This document shows positions 1 through 10,100 of a DNA stretch of 64,000 nt, in pieces. This stretch comes from Cladobotryum mycophilum (Eukaryota > Ascomycota > Sordariomycetes > Hypocreales > Hypocreaceae), in the NCBI GenBank assembly GCA_036429605.1, contig JAVFKD010000004.1, positions 1,240,001-1,304,000 on the forward strand, written 5' to 3'. The translations under genes and the position numbers were made by a program. Position 1 is the stretch's first letter; each line of letters opens with the position of its first letter. A model generated the notes under the pieces. The model did no database searches. It was not told where the DNA came from and saw nothing but the letters and a program-made list of their open reading frames with translations.

Positions 1-304
1 AATTGGGAATAGCCTCACTTGATTGATTGATTGATAGACTTGATGACTAGACTTGATCGGGATGCTGCCCTGCATTACATCGCATTTGATTGGCCGGAAT
101 AGCATCAACCAGTATGACAGAGACATCGAATAACTCTGCACTGATGTCCGAAAGTATTGGAGTTACCAGGTATTTTGGTTGACCGACGGACTTCAACCTC
201 TGTCTCTCACCAAGTCAGGAAGATATCGTCTACAGTCCTTATGGCCGGTACTGGTAGCCCTCCTTGCAGCCAAACAACGAATAAAGCAGGGGAAAACAAT
301 TCTA
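1..304. other. 3' flank, no gene seen
   Basis: Window edge and 3' flank of the DUF3533 gene. It holds a short GATT run (about 20-36) and nothing else I can support; the open frames here overlap the 3' part of the gene on the other strand. Confidence 0.5.
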
Positions 305-2104
305 CTACCCCTCCGTACCCACAAGATGAAAGCTTGGTCCGAAATTTGCCATTTGGGTTGCCCGCGTCTCCATTCTCTCAATCTCACGACCAAGCTCTTC
401 AAAGTCTCTCTCCGCCTCCCTCCTGTCTTCCTCCTCCTCCTTCTTCGTTGGTGTCTCCTTGTCGAGACCGCCGGCATCTTTGCCTGTGCCCGAAGACTCT
501 CCGTTTTCGTCTCTTCGTCCGCTCTTTTCGCCATGTCCTTGCTCAAAACGCCTATCATGCTCGCGTTCGAGCTTGAGCGCTGCCTCCACGCGCATCCGCA
601 TCGCCTCCTGGGCGGTTTCCTCTGTGATGACGGCGTAATGACAGCGCTTGTACACACCGAGGGCAGTCCAGAAAAGGCCGCTCAGCTCGTAGGCGAACAA
701 GACTGGGAGTGCGTAGGACAAGTGTGGGCTGCAACCACTGGACCAGTTATCTGTGAGCGCTTCGTAGGCTGCGTGCGCCGGCAGAGCGTAGGCCCACCGG
801 TAAAATGGAGATGAAAGTTCGAACGGAGTGATGATGGACGTGACGTTCATCACGATCCAAGCAACGAGAGCCATGGAGATGTACTGCGGCGGTAGCCAGA
901 TGGTAAAGACGTCGAATGTGAGGAAGTTTACATGCGCGAAAAGCCACAAAATTAGCCAGTTTAGGGCAAACTGCGTACCAGACACGTGCCAGTGGGCTTT
1001 AAATGCCCAGATGGCAGCACTGATTAAGAGGGATCCAACCATGGTGAATGTGCCAGAGATGAGATCGCGGACGACGATGATGATTGTAGGCGGTACCCGG
1101 GAGTAGATTTTGAACTGGACATAGAGTCCGTTGATGGCACCAAGATAGAAGAAGTCTTGTATCAGAACCAAAACAATGACTATTGTGTTGTAGACAGTGC
1201 GAGTGCCTTGCGTTGTTGGCTGGATATTGATGGATGATAGAGTCCAAGGGTTAGTGAAAGCAGATATGGCACCAGAGCTGTTGGGCGGGATAGCAGAGAT
1301 GGCCCAAGTACCATTGCGAGCTGTGTAGACGACACGGGCACGGTCAGAGAGGGTGTGAAGGTTGCTAGAGATAAGGCTATCCATAGTGGTAGGATACCGG
1401 GCCTCATTCCAAATGTAAGAGAGTATGTTAGACGGGTTGTATTGTGAAGCGCCGGAGCCGGAAATGGCAAGACCTAGACTTGCAGATGATCCGGGAGATG
1501 TGTACAAGGCAGCCCAATAGTTGGTGCGACAAACAGCTTCTCGTAGGTCGCTTTGTGATGGGAATTCCGACGTTGGCCGCTCAATCAAAGTGGGAAATCC
1601 ATCGGATTGTAGGGACTTGTACGCATCGCGCACCGTATCACCAATGATGCCGCCATCGTAATCAACCCATAGTATGTGCAGACTATGGACTCGAGATTCT
1701 TGCTGAAACAACGATCCAAACAGATAGCAGAAAAGACTGAAAAACAGCAGCACAAGGAGGACGAAATTTAGCGATGCCGCCTTGAAGAACTTGAATCGAT
1801 TTACCTTGACCTCTGGATGAGATAACGGGAGCCTGTTTTCGCATGCGCGAGGATAGAGCCGGCGGACAATGGACGGTGGCATGGTGGAGGCATGGACTGA
1901 GGGAGAGGGAAGATTGATCCTCTCAGTTTCGGCCGTATCCTTACACGGCCATCCCTGCATGTGATCAACGGTTCCGAAGCTTCCGCAGGCGGTTGACGCG
2001 CGCGAAAATGAATCTGTGGCGCCTCTTTGACCAATATCGACAAGCGTCAACGGACTGTGCCGGGTCTCCCACTTTGTCCTCAGGCCAGCTAGGGGAATGA
2101 GCAT
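305..2104 (-). CDS. DUF3533 (SNG1-like) multispanning membrane protein
   Basis: Single open frame of 599 codons. After a variable N-terminus the first membrane segment lies at about residues 109-131, followed by the family signature VDYDGG (near 150), a soluble loop of about 160 residues, and then five or so hydrophobic segments between about 300 and 490. The tail (about 505-585) is highly charged, Glu/Lys/Arg-rich and probably coiled coil. This layout matches fungal DUF3533 proteins, whose yeast member SNG1 gives resistance to nitrosoguanidine and other drugs; the molecular activity is not settled. The homologous part starts only near residue 95, so an internal Met (for example MPPSIVRR, residue 75) could be the true start. 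The first Met lies only about 70 bp from a long TAA repeat. No frame break is visible, unlike the next two genes. Confidence 0.85.
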   Translation of the reverse strand: MLIPLAGLRTKWETRHSPLTLVDIGQRGATDSFSRASTACGSFGTVDHMQGWPCKDTAETERINLPSPSVHASTMPPSIVRRLYPRACENRLPLSHPEVKVNRFKFFKAASLNFVLLVLLFFSLFCYLFGSLFQQESRVHSLHILWVDYDGGIIGDTVRDAYKSLQSDGFPTLIERPTSEFPSQSDLREAVCRTNYWAALYTSPGSSASLGLAISGSGASQYNPSNILSYIWNEARYPTTMDSLISSNLHTLSDRARVVYTARNGTWAISAIPPNSSGAISAFTNPWTLSSINIQPTTQGTRTVYNTIVIVLVLIQDFFYLGAINGLYVQFKIYSRVPPTIIIVVRDLISGTFTMVGSLLISAAIWAFKAHWHVSGTQFALNWLILWLFAHVNFLTFDVFTIWLPPQYISMALVAWIVMNVTSIITPFELSSPFYRWAYALPAHAAYEALTDNWSSGCSPHLSYALPVLFAYELSGLFWTALGVYKRCHYAVITEETAQEAMRMRVEAALKLEREHDRRFEQGHGEKSGRRDENGESSGTGKDAGGLDKETPTKKEEEEDRREAERDFEELGREIERMETRATQMANFGPSFHLVGTEG

Positions 2105-2174
2105 AAAGAGTTTAATATTGGGTATACAACTAAGTTCAACACTTTACTAGCTTTGTTGGATAATATCTGTTTAA

Positions 2175-2266
<92 letters not shown>
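2175..2266. repeat. (TAA)n microsatellite
   Basis: About 30 perfect copies of the trinucleotide TAA/AAT. It lies between the divergent or head-on ends of the DUF3533 gene (start at 2104) and the DUF2236 gene (stop at 2372). The poly-Tyr open frame across it on the minus strand is an artefact of the repeat. Confidence 0.95.
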
Positions 2267-2267
<1 letters not shown>

Positions 2268-2371
2268 GCAATCTGATGCGTCTTCCTTCCAATATACCAA
2301 TGTACAGGATCATCGTTAGCCTACTGCACTAACTGAGCTCCCTAAACTACAGCATGTCTCTTTACCCAGAA

Positions 2372-3303
2372 TTATAAAATCCAACGACCCTTCTCTCGCA
2401 TATTAGCAACAACAGGCTTAATAGTGCCTCTCAGCCACTTGGTTGGCATCTGCCTTATGAATCGGGGCGTCAAAGGGTACATTGTCCTCGTTACGTATAC
2501 ATATAAACGATATGTAATCCACATAAGCCAACTATTCGGATCCGGGAGCCCCAGATCCTTCCGGAGTCGAGGTGGCAGCCATGTAACGATCAATGCTCTG
2601 GTGGCGAGAAAGAACCACCAGAGAATGAGTGACCAATACCACGGAAGGCCATATCCATAAAGTACCATAGAAGCCAATTCCCGTGACTCCTTGGTCACTT
2701 GTACGGTTGCTATATGATGTTCAAAGTACTCGTCATATTCATCAATGGACTTGAACCATATCTCTTTGGGCATGTTCAAGCTAACACCAAAAACAGCACT
2801 CTCGAGACAGAGCGCCTCGCGCATCGAATGCTCCATCTTTCCAAAAAAACTTCATGTATCTTCACGTAAGACTGGAATATGCAGGCGGCACCCCAACGGT
2901 GCAGCTCGGGGTCGTTGGGATCGTACTTTCCTCGGACGAATTTATGCTGACGGTCAATGACGCCACATATAGTAGCGACGTCCTCTGGTGAGCCGTATAC
3001 ATTTGCCGAGATATAAAAGAGACTGCGATAAGCACGGGATGCTGGACGTCGGAAGAAGGCTGAGTGTGTGTGGGTGACGGATGCGACTGCGGGCTGCGCG
3101 AAGTTGAGAAGAACAATATAAGCACTGCCTACCCAGTAAATCGGCTCGGCAGTAAGTCTTTGAAGAATCGGAGTGGAAATAGATTGGCTTGTATAAATCT
3201 CAACATTGTCGTCATCGCTGTGGCGACGACTTGTGATTTCATCTGTTTGGAGAGCTAGGCCCGCCTCATATTGCCGTGCCCCTGCTCTTGGCTTTTCCTT
3301 GTT
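2372..3303 (-). pseudogene. MpaB/rubber-oxygenase-like (DUF2236) protein, frameshifted
   Basis: The frame entering from 3303 encodes a typical DUF2236 (ER-bound oxygenase MpaB/latex-clearing-protein type) N-terminal half: a hydrophobic helix ending in QPAVASVTHTHS, then RAYRSLFYI, VYGSPEDV and a KYDPNDPELHRW stretch. At the A7 run on the plus strand (2843-2849) the frame is lost. The rest (MEHSMREALCLES onward to the stop at 2372) continues the same family in another frame: a membrane segment near YWSLILWWFFLA, then LPPRLRKDLGLP. One extra base in the homopolymer would join the halves, so this is either a one-base deletion or a homopolymer miscount. The His usual in the HPxVA motif of the family appears as Gln here. 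No ATG was found in frame upstream before the TAA at 3304-3306, so the 5' end is also unresolved (missing exon or decay). Family members use heme and act on terpenoid side chains or polyisoprene; function here is unlikely unless the break is an assembly error. Confidence 0.72.
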
Positions 3304-3672
3304 TTAAGGGGAATGCCTTGGCTAGTTGAGCAGAAGGGCGTAGATCCATGTGGGTTTCTAGATTAATCTCATGACCTGTTCCCGGCCAATCGGCCCAGGT
3401 TAAGTGGCTCCCCTGGCCTGATCGGGATATCCGAACGACACCGTTAAAGCCATTATAACTCACTCTGCCAAGGGCCAGATCGGCCGGAGGATTAGCATAG
3501 GAAAAATGTAAGATGTGGGACAGGAAAAGAGTAACACAGGGCCGGGTTACTATGTTAAGAACTAAGACTTGTACTAATCCAACGGGATCCTTTGCTGTAA
3601 AGTTGTGTAATATAACGGTCCGGGTGTTTCCAACAAGGATAACCTAGATTGTGGTATTGATGTTGGTAGTGA
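3304..3672. other. Intergenic, nothing recognised
   Basis: About 370 bp between the broken DUF2236 gene and the LysM remnant. It probably contains the missing first exon(s) of one or both, but no ATG plus signal-peptide frame joins cleanly. Confidence 0.4.
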
Positions 3673-4175
3673 ATCAGCAATAGCTTATACCTCGTGAAGA
3701 CTTATGATTCATGTGCGGGCATTGCCAAAGCCAAGGGAATTTCTCTTGACAAGTTCTACTCCTGGAATCCGGCAGTAAAGAACGACTGCTCAGAACTATG
3801 GATTGGTTATCATGTGTGTGCCAATATCATTGGAGGTAACGCTTCCAAGGCAATGACAACGTCAACAACCAAACCTGTGGGCAATGGGGTTCCAACTCCA
3901 ACACCAATTCAATCAGGAATGATGACGAACTGCAAAAGTTTCCACAAAGGTTCGTGAAATATCAACACTCCTCCGACTACGCTATTGGTACCCACTCAGG
4001 AAGCTGTTTGCCAATCGATAATTTTGATATATGCAGTGGTCTCAGGTGATGAGTGTCAGGTGATCACTGACCAAGTTCATATCTCTTTGAACGATTTTAC
4101 TCTTGGAATGCAGGCGTTGGCAGGATTTGCAGCTCACTTTGGTTAGGATATTATGTCTGTGTTGAACTCATATGA
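3673..4175 (+). pseudogene. Two-LysM-domain protein, 5' incomplete and frameshifted
   Basis: Two LysM repeats of the fungal effector/chitin-binding type are visible. The first (3682-3830) reads through ISLDKFYSWNPAV and ends in LWIGYHVC; a TTS/Pro-rich linker follows to 3949. An intron with a GTTCGT donor (3950) and TATATGCAG acceptor (4036) joins in phase to the second repeat (SGDEC..., ISLNDF). Within that repeat the frame breaks at the T4 run 4095-4098; one base more would continue into YSWNAGVG, LWLGYYVCV and a TGA at 4173-4175. Paired Cys residues fit the disulfide-bonded fungal LysM fold. No start codon or signal peptide is visible in frame (stop at 3670-3672), so an upstream exon is missing or lost. 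Secreted LysM proteins bind chitin oligomers and shield hyphae or dampen host recognition; this copy looks non-functional as read. Confidence 0.7.
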
Positions 4176-4335
4176 ATATAATGTTTATTAATGCACGATT
4201 TATGTATCTGTTTCAGAAGATAAAAACATATTTTATTGTCAAGATTCAAACTATCGCTAACGGGAATGAACCCCCCTCTCCCCCACTACTAATAACAATC
4301 TGTAAACTGGTATCTCCATTAGGAGGATGGACTTT

Positions 4336-5004
4336 CTAGTCTTGCTGTTGGAGCCAGCGACGAGCGTCTCGCATCGTGCGCCTCACATTCCTGTCCTCCT
4401 TGGGTCCAGGCCACCATCCGAGCATGGGCATGTGGTCATAGACGGCATTAAAGGATTGTTCAGGTTGGGTAACATCCCAATGGTAGACTGTCTTGCCATC
4501 CCAGTTCCTAGCCATGGCCTTGCAGGTGTGATCAATTGTGAGAATACCATCCAGTTGGAAGTTTGACAAGAAGGGCAGGTTGTTGGAAAAGACGACGAGG
4601 CGGCCGACCCAGCGATCGTCTTCCAAGTCTCGAAGAATATAGACTCGGGCATTGTCCCAATTTTGCTTGGCGGTAACGTCTTCGCGGATCTGAGCCGGGC
4701 TTAGGAGGAAGTATCCATCCTCATGCTGCACATTAGCTTCGCACCAGTGGAGGCCATCTCGCATAATGCGGGGCACGTTTTTGGCAGTGATCTCGAGACG
4801 AGCCTCCCAGACGGGTTGTCCCCTGGCATCGTCCTCGGGCTTAGATCGGTAGAGTATTCCGATGTTCCAAGGTTCCTTTTGCCAATCGGGGGGACATTTC
4901 TGGACCCAAGAAGAGTTGGCAGAGTGGTTGGGCGCACCGCGGTAGGCAGCAGGGAGATTGGCGTCTACGGTATCGCGCTGAATTGTTGACTGGTTGCTAG
5001 ACAT
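4336..5004 (-). CDS. Hypothetical protein, 222 aa
   Basis: An uninterrupted frame from ATG to stop. I do not recognise the family. The protein is soluble-looking, Trp-rich (about eleven Trp, including GWWPGP near the C-terminus), acidic to neutral, with no signal peptide or membrane segment. The N-terminus (MSSNQSTIQRDTVDANLP) is polar; the middle contains a plausible beta-rich section (RVYILRDLEDDRWVGRLVVF). It lies between the LysM remnant and the Hint-domain gene, all in the accessory part of the window, but nothing shows it works with either. The composition is codon-like throughout and the frame is intact, so it is probably a real gene. Confidence 0.6.
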   Translation of the reverse strand: MSSNQSTIQRDTVDANLPAAYRGAPNHSANSSWVQKCPPDWQKEPWNIGILYRSKPEDDARGQPVWEARLEITAKNVPRIMRDGLHWCEANVQHEDGYFLLSPAQIREDVTAKQNWDNARVYILRDLEDDRWVGRLVVFSNNLPFLSNFQLDGILTIDHTCKAMARNWDGKTVYHWDVTQPEQSFNAVYDHMPMLGWWPGPKEDRNVRRTMRDARRWLQQQD

Positions 5005-7122
5005 GATGATAGATGCAATGATGTCGAGTTGTTGATATGAAGTTATTGAAGTGAAGACAACGGTGTGTAGATGCTTGATCTAGCTGTTGTAGTTGTTGGT
5101 CAAGGTTGCTTGCGTGTAATGTAATGTGTTTTCAGTGCGAGTAAACTGATCAAGTTTTGGTACTTTCAAGTAAGCTGATAAGCAATTGAAAGAGATTGAA
5201 AGAGATGAAAAGAACTGGAAGACGTCTGGGGGGGGGGGAGGGGAGGATGGATGGCTATTTATATCCATTTTTCATTGCCCTCGCGGCCTCTGTGTCCATC
5301 ACGCTTTACTCTGGGAGTCAATCCCGGCGAGGTAAACTCTGAAAAAGTGGAAATATGAGAATATCTGAGCCTTCGTGAAGTATAAGCACTGGTATTTGGC
5401 AGATGTTTAGTCTTTGTGAAGGGCAAATTTACGACTTTAAGTTTCTGGTTCGAGAATCTTTGAGCCAAAAAGCACCATCTCATCGAGGGAGTGCCTCTGC
5501 CTGTGGGACTAAAGTCCCGAGAGGATTTGATATGCTTCATAAATTGCGCCCACCCCTCAAGAAAGCCATCATGCTGGTATCTTCTAGAAAGAAAGCGAAA
5601 TACTCATGCCGCGGGTGCCCTCCATTGACTTTCATGGCCATTTAACCTTTGGGTGGCCCCCAACTACTTTACATCAATCCTGCGAAACTCAATGCCCCTG
5701 AATTTGCTAAACTCAATTCCAGAATTGACTTTTACGAATCTAAGTGGCATAGTCACACTCATTTGTAAGCTTTCTCCTAGCATCTTGATGGGCTGCCATG
5801 GAGTACCGTAGAAAATCGTGGATAGAGAGGCGTGCAAGACTTGTAAGTCCACGCCATTAGACTGGACAAAGCACCTCACGGTGATGGTGGATCGAGGCAA
5901 AAGTGTTGCAGTTTGGCAAAGTTCATACCCTATAAATCGGACCGATGTAATTGTGACTAGTCGTAGTGTAGTGACTCAATTGACCTCGCCTCGAGCCATG
6001 CGATTCTCAACAGGCAGGTTCCTTCATACAATGGATAGTCTTAGGCTATCTGAAGGATGCAACTCAGATCGCAGGTGTTTACTGGAACGCTGGCTCGATC
6101 ATCCACCTTTCGGGTAAGTTGCCTTATCCACGATCGTCATCCTGGTGCTATGGCGCGCAGATTGGATCAAAAACAAGACCAAAATACGCATGAAAGGGTA
6201 TGACAACGCTCGAGATAGCGAAGGCTTTAATTAAAGGAAAGTCGATTGATCTTCCAGAGGTAGCCCGTACCCTTGCCCACACTTCAACGAAGCTCCATGT
6301 AGAAGCCCAATTAGTACACATTGTCCCATGACAGCAGAATTACATCTCATCTGACTTGCCTACGATCCTGAGAACGAAGTTGCATTTCTTATTCTCACAA
6401 TGTTTAACAATGGCGCTGCCTACCTTTTTGGCGGGTATTGATATCGACCGACCGCACAATGCCATAACCTTTACATTTTGTCTGCGTATATTTTTCGGCG
6501 ACTTCTAAATACTTTGAGCTTCTTGGAGGCGAGTCACCGTCCATCTATAAGATCGGTCACATCGATCATCGGGTCATACATAATGAATGCGATATAATTC
6601 AGATAAGTTATATGGTTCAGGTTAGATCAAATCGAGCTCGTTTTGACTCGTCGAATTGGCTCAAACCGATCCTATTCAGGCAATCAATCTCTCTCGAATC
6701 AATCTCGCTTAAGTCAATTTTGATCGGTCGACTCATGCGGGGTTTGGTCGGAATTTGGGTAAATCGCATTTGAGACTATCAAATGAGTTATGGAGCAGAA
6801 GCCGAGTGATCACTGCAGGGGATACTAAAGGAGGGCCCAACCCAATGTCTGACCCGAGCATGGGGTTGGATCGTCACAAATATACCATCCATGACCTATA
6901 GCAACGTATTAAAATAATAATAATGAATGAATTTATAAAATAGAACGTTAAGCTTTTACTACTATCAACTGCTGCACGAGTCCCGGAAAGGTGAATTCTT
7001 ATTTTTCTCCTACTTGCCATAGGAACAAAAAGGCAGAGTCAGCCAGCTCTAGATGGAGGTCCAACTCGTCGTGACTCAACCTCGGACAAGAGTGAATTGG
7101 AAATGGCTTTTGTCATTGTTAG
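5005..7122. other. Intergenic, 2.1 kb
   Basis: Upstream region of the 222-aa gene, with a G11 tract at 5228-5238 in its probable promoter or leader. Between 6440 and 6790 the sequence is rich in GATCGG/TCGATC-like words and short inverted fragments that could be old transposon debris, but no terminal repeats were found. Small frames at 5664-5900 (-) and 5818-6117 (+) have no recognisable content. Confidence 0.4.
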
Positions 7123-10100
7123 TCAGCTCGATAATGTTAATCTTGCTTGTAGAATTTTCATCATCGCCCCCCTCTTGTTAATCCTGGCCGTCCAGATTGA
7201 GCGGATCGTCTGCGCTGGCTTGAGAACGAGGGCCTGCATTGCACTTTCCTCCCTCACCCTTGGGCCGGCGACTCTCAAATCCATCTGGTAGTACGTTGAC
7301 GTGGTTCCTATCTTGCTGGGTTGCGGCAGGTTGGCATCCACGATCTCATCTGGCGTCACGTAGGTGCGATTCTCCCTGTCTCTACTCGGCTCCGCGTCTG
7401 ACACGAGCTCGATGTTGCCCGGAGCCGAAAAGAGACATACGTTGTCATCGCCACTGAGAAGTGTAATGCGGGTGTTAGTCAGACTGACGTCTTTGCTAGA
7501 GTTGTTCTTCGCCACAATCTCTATTTTGGTCAGTTGACCTGGGTTGACCTTCCTGTGCGAGATGGAATAGCTCAGTTGCGGCTTCGGGGCATCGTTGAAC
7601 TTAGATATCAACGGCTTGCCAGTATTGTTCACGTACTCCTTTATCGGATCTGGGGGCGGCTTGGACTTGTGCGTTTGCACAAAGAAGCTGATGAAGGTCA
7701 ATACAAAGCCCACCACAGCTAGTACGGCCCCGATAATCGGTAGTGCCACACTCATTGTCCCGCTGACGACCAGAACACCGGTTGAAATGCCAATCTCCAC
7801 GACATCCAGTAGCACGGTAAGCATCTCTGTGATGACAGACAAGGTGTTGATGATCTTTCCAGCAGTGGTTAGGTCGTCCCACTGTCGAGCAAGCGTGAAC
7901 GTCATGGCAGCGGCAACGCCTATTCCCAGAGCAATGTTGACACCCTTGAGAATGGTATCAGGTATGCTGAACTTCTTGGCAGCTTTGGCACCACCCGGAG
8001 GGAGATCTCCCACAGGATCGGTGATCTTTTCGTTCCACTTTTGGTCCTTGCTCGGTCGCGTGGCTGTCTTGTCGCCAGACCCAACATGATTGGCAACTGA
8101 ATCATGAAACCCTCCCGGCCCGTTGATCTCATCAGACATCTTCCCGAGACTAGGTGCCCCTTCACCGAACGCGCGGTAGGTGCCTTGGTTCAGGTACTCC
8201 AGGTCAAGTTGATCGAGAGCCGAAGTCATTGGCTTTTCCATGAACCTCTTAAAAGCCTCTATGGCGTAACTAGCTCCGGCTGTTGCGATCTTGAGAGTCT
8301 CGAGAATGACAGTGGCCCGTTGGTCGTCCGAAAGCGTGTCCCAACTTTGAATGGCCCCGATGAGATTGGTGGCAATCTGGCCGATATAAAATCCGACCTG
8401 CTATAGTATTAATAGAGCAACTTGGAGAAAATGCGGCAACAAACCGCTGGATCAATAACTCACCATTCAAAGAGATGTTAGGCCCTTCATCACCTTGGTT
8501 CCTGGAACCCGCGTCGATACCTTCTGAGCAACCTGGTCAAATGCCGTGCCCACCCATTGGTAAAGTCGAGATGCCCCAAGGGCCTTTGAAAGGCCCTTGC
8601 CCACGGCCGTGAACCAATAGCTGGCTTCTCCTAGGAGAACGGAAGATGCTGTCACTATCGCTGCCGCTCGCTGCTCTGTTGTCCTCTTCTGGTCAAGGTT
8701 ATTGACTTCCTCGAACGCTACGATGTCTTTTAATAGCTGTTCTTTGACATCATTGGTGATGGAAGGGTCGTCTAGCAAGACTTTGAGAATGAGATCATGC
8801 ATCGAATCATGAAGCCATTGGCCAGTTAGCTCGCTATCCTCGTCGATGTACGGATAATCGAAACCAATCTCTCCCGCAAAGGCCATAATCTCCACAAACC
8901 ACTGGTCAGCAAAGTCCTCTGAAGTCGCCAGCGTGTTCATGACCATGCATTCTCTGTTGATAGGACTCGCTCCCTGAAACCACGAGAAAAAAGTGCAGAT
9001 AGTCAGTTTAGAAGTTCAAAAAGCATATTGGTCGATGGGGGCAACCCGAGGAAAGACTTACACTTTGGGTTGTTTCGGTCAATAAATTGTTCATGACACG
9101 CTTTTCTGCTAGTTTGTCACGGAGCTTCTGGGCCCATACGACCGGGCCATCATAACTGTTGAAGAACGGATCTAGGGTGCTGGCATAAAGAATTTTCATA
9201 GTTTCGATGGATGCTATGTTGTTCAGATCATTATATTCCTGGGACCGCGAAAGGCATTTTTCGCCATTGCCTTCCCACCAGTACCATAGTCTCTCCTTCT
9301 CAGTCTCCGTGAACTGAGCCGAGTACTTGGCGAAGGACTCAATAGATCGGCACAAGAATGCGGGAGCATACTTATCTTTGAAGAATGCCTTGAACTTTGA
9401 AGGAAGGTCATTCGCCAAGGCACGAGGCAAATTGGTTGGTCGTTCTTGATTGGTGAACTCTTTTCTATCGTCTTGGTCCATGTGATAGTACATCATATGT
9501 TGAATGTAGGTCTGAGTGGTAGTATGAACCTGGAAGAACTGGTCAGAAATCTTGACACAAGCTATGAGATTGAGAGCAAGGGTTGATCTCCACGAACTAT
9601 CTCTTCATTGTAACCGACGAATCTAACAAGATCATTCAGCTCTGGTTCCTTATAGGTAACAAGCTCGTCGGTTATGCTAGCTGGCTGAGCAGGCGATGCT
9701 GGTGAAGAAGGGTCGGCAACAGCCGCAAATGCCTGTGACACTTTTGACCGAAGCTGGATATTATAAGGGCCGACATAATCAGCCCGGATAAGATGCCTAG
9801 GGGGAGCGTTAGTCATCATCCTTGAAGAGTATAAATGCACGGGCAGTAATAAATCTCACCGATTACCCATCATCCCTCGCATGTCTGGAGCAGACTCATA
9901 CAGCGCCCCATAGAAAGAATCGACCCACCAGTCAAAGTCAAGATAGAGCTCTTGGAAAAGAACAGGGAGATTCATATTTAGGCCGAGTTGAGGAAACTTG
10001 ATGTCGAATATCTTGACATCCTCGCCTGAGTCCGATATAAAGGGGATCATGGAAGCACGGTGGAACCGGACTGTACCCCGAAATATGTCTCTATCGATCG

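Noticed and set aside
2089..2313. Poly-Tyr open frame on the minus strand
   Set aside because: It is a translation of the (TAA)n microsatellite.
6440..6790. GATCGG/TCGATC-rich segment as a possible LTR or MITE
   Set aside because: No terminal repeats or target-site duplication could be defined.
7595..8089. 164-codon plus-strand frame
   Set aside because: Shadow of the Hint-gene C-terminal hydrophobic region on the other strand.
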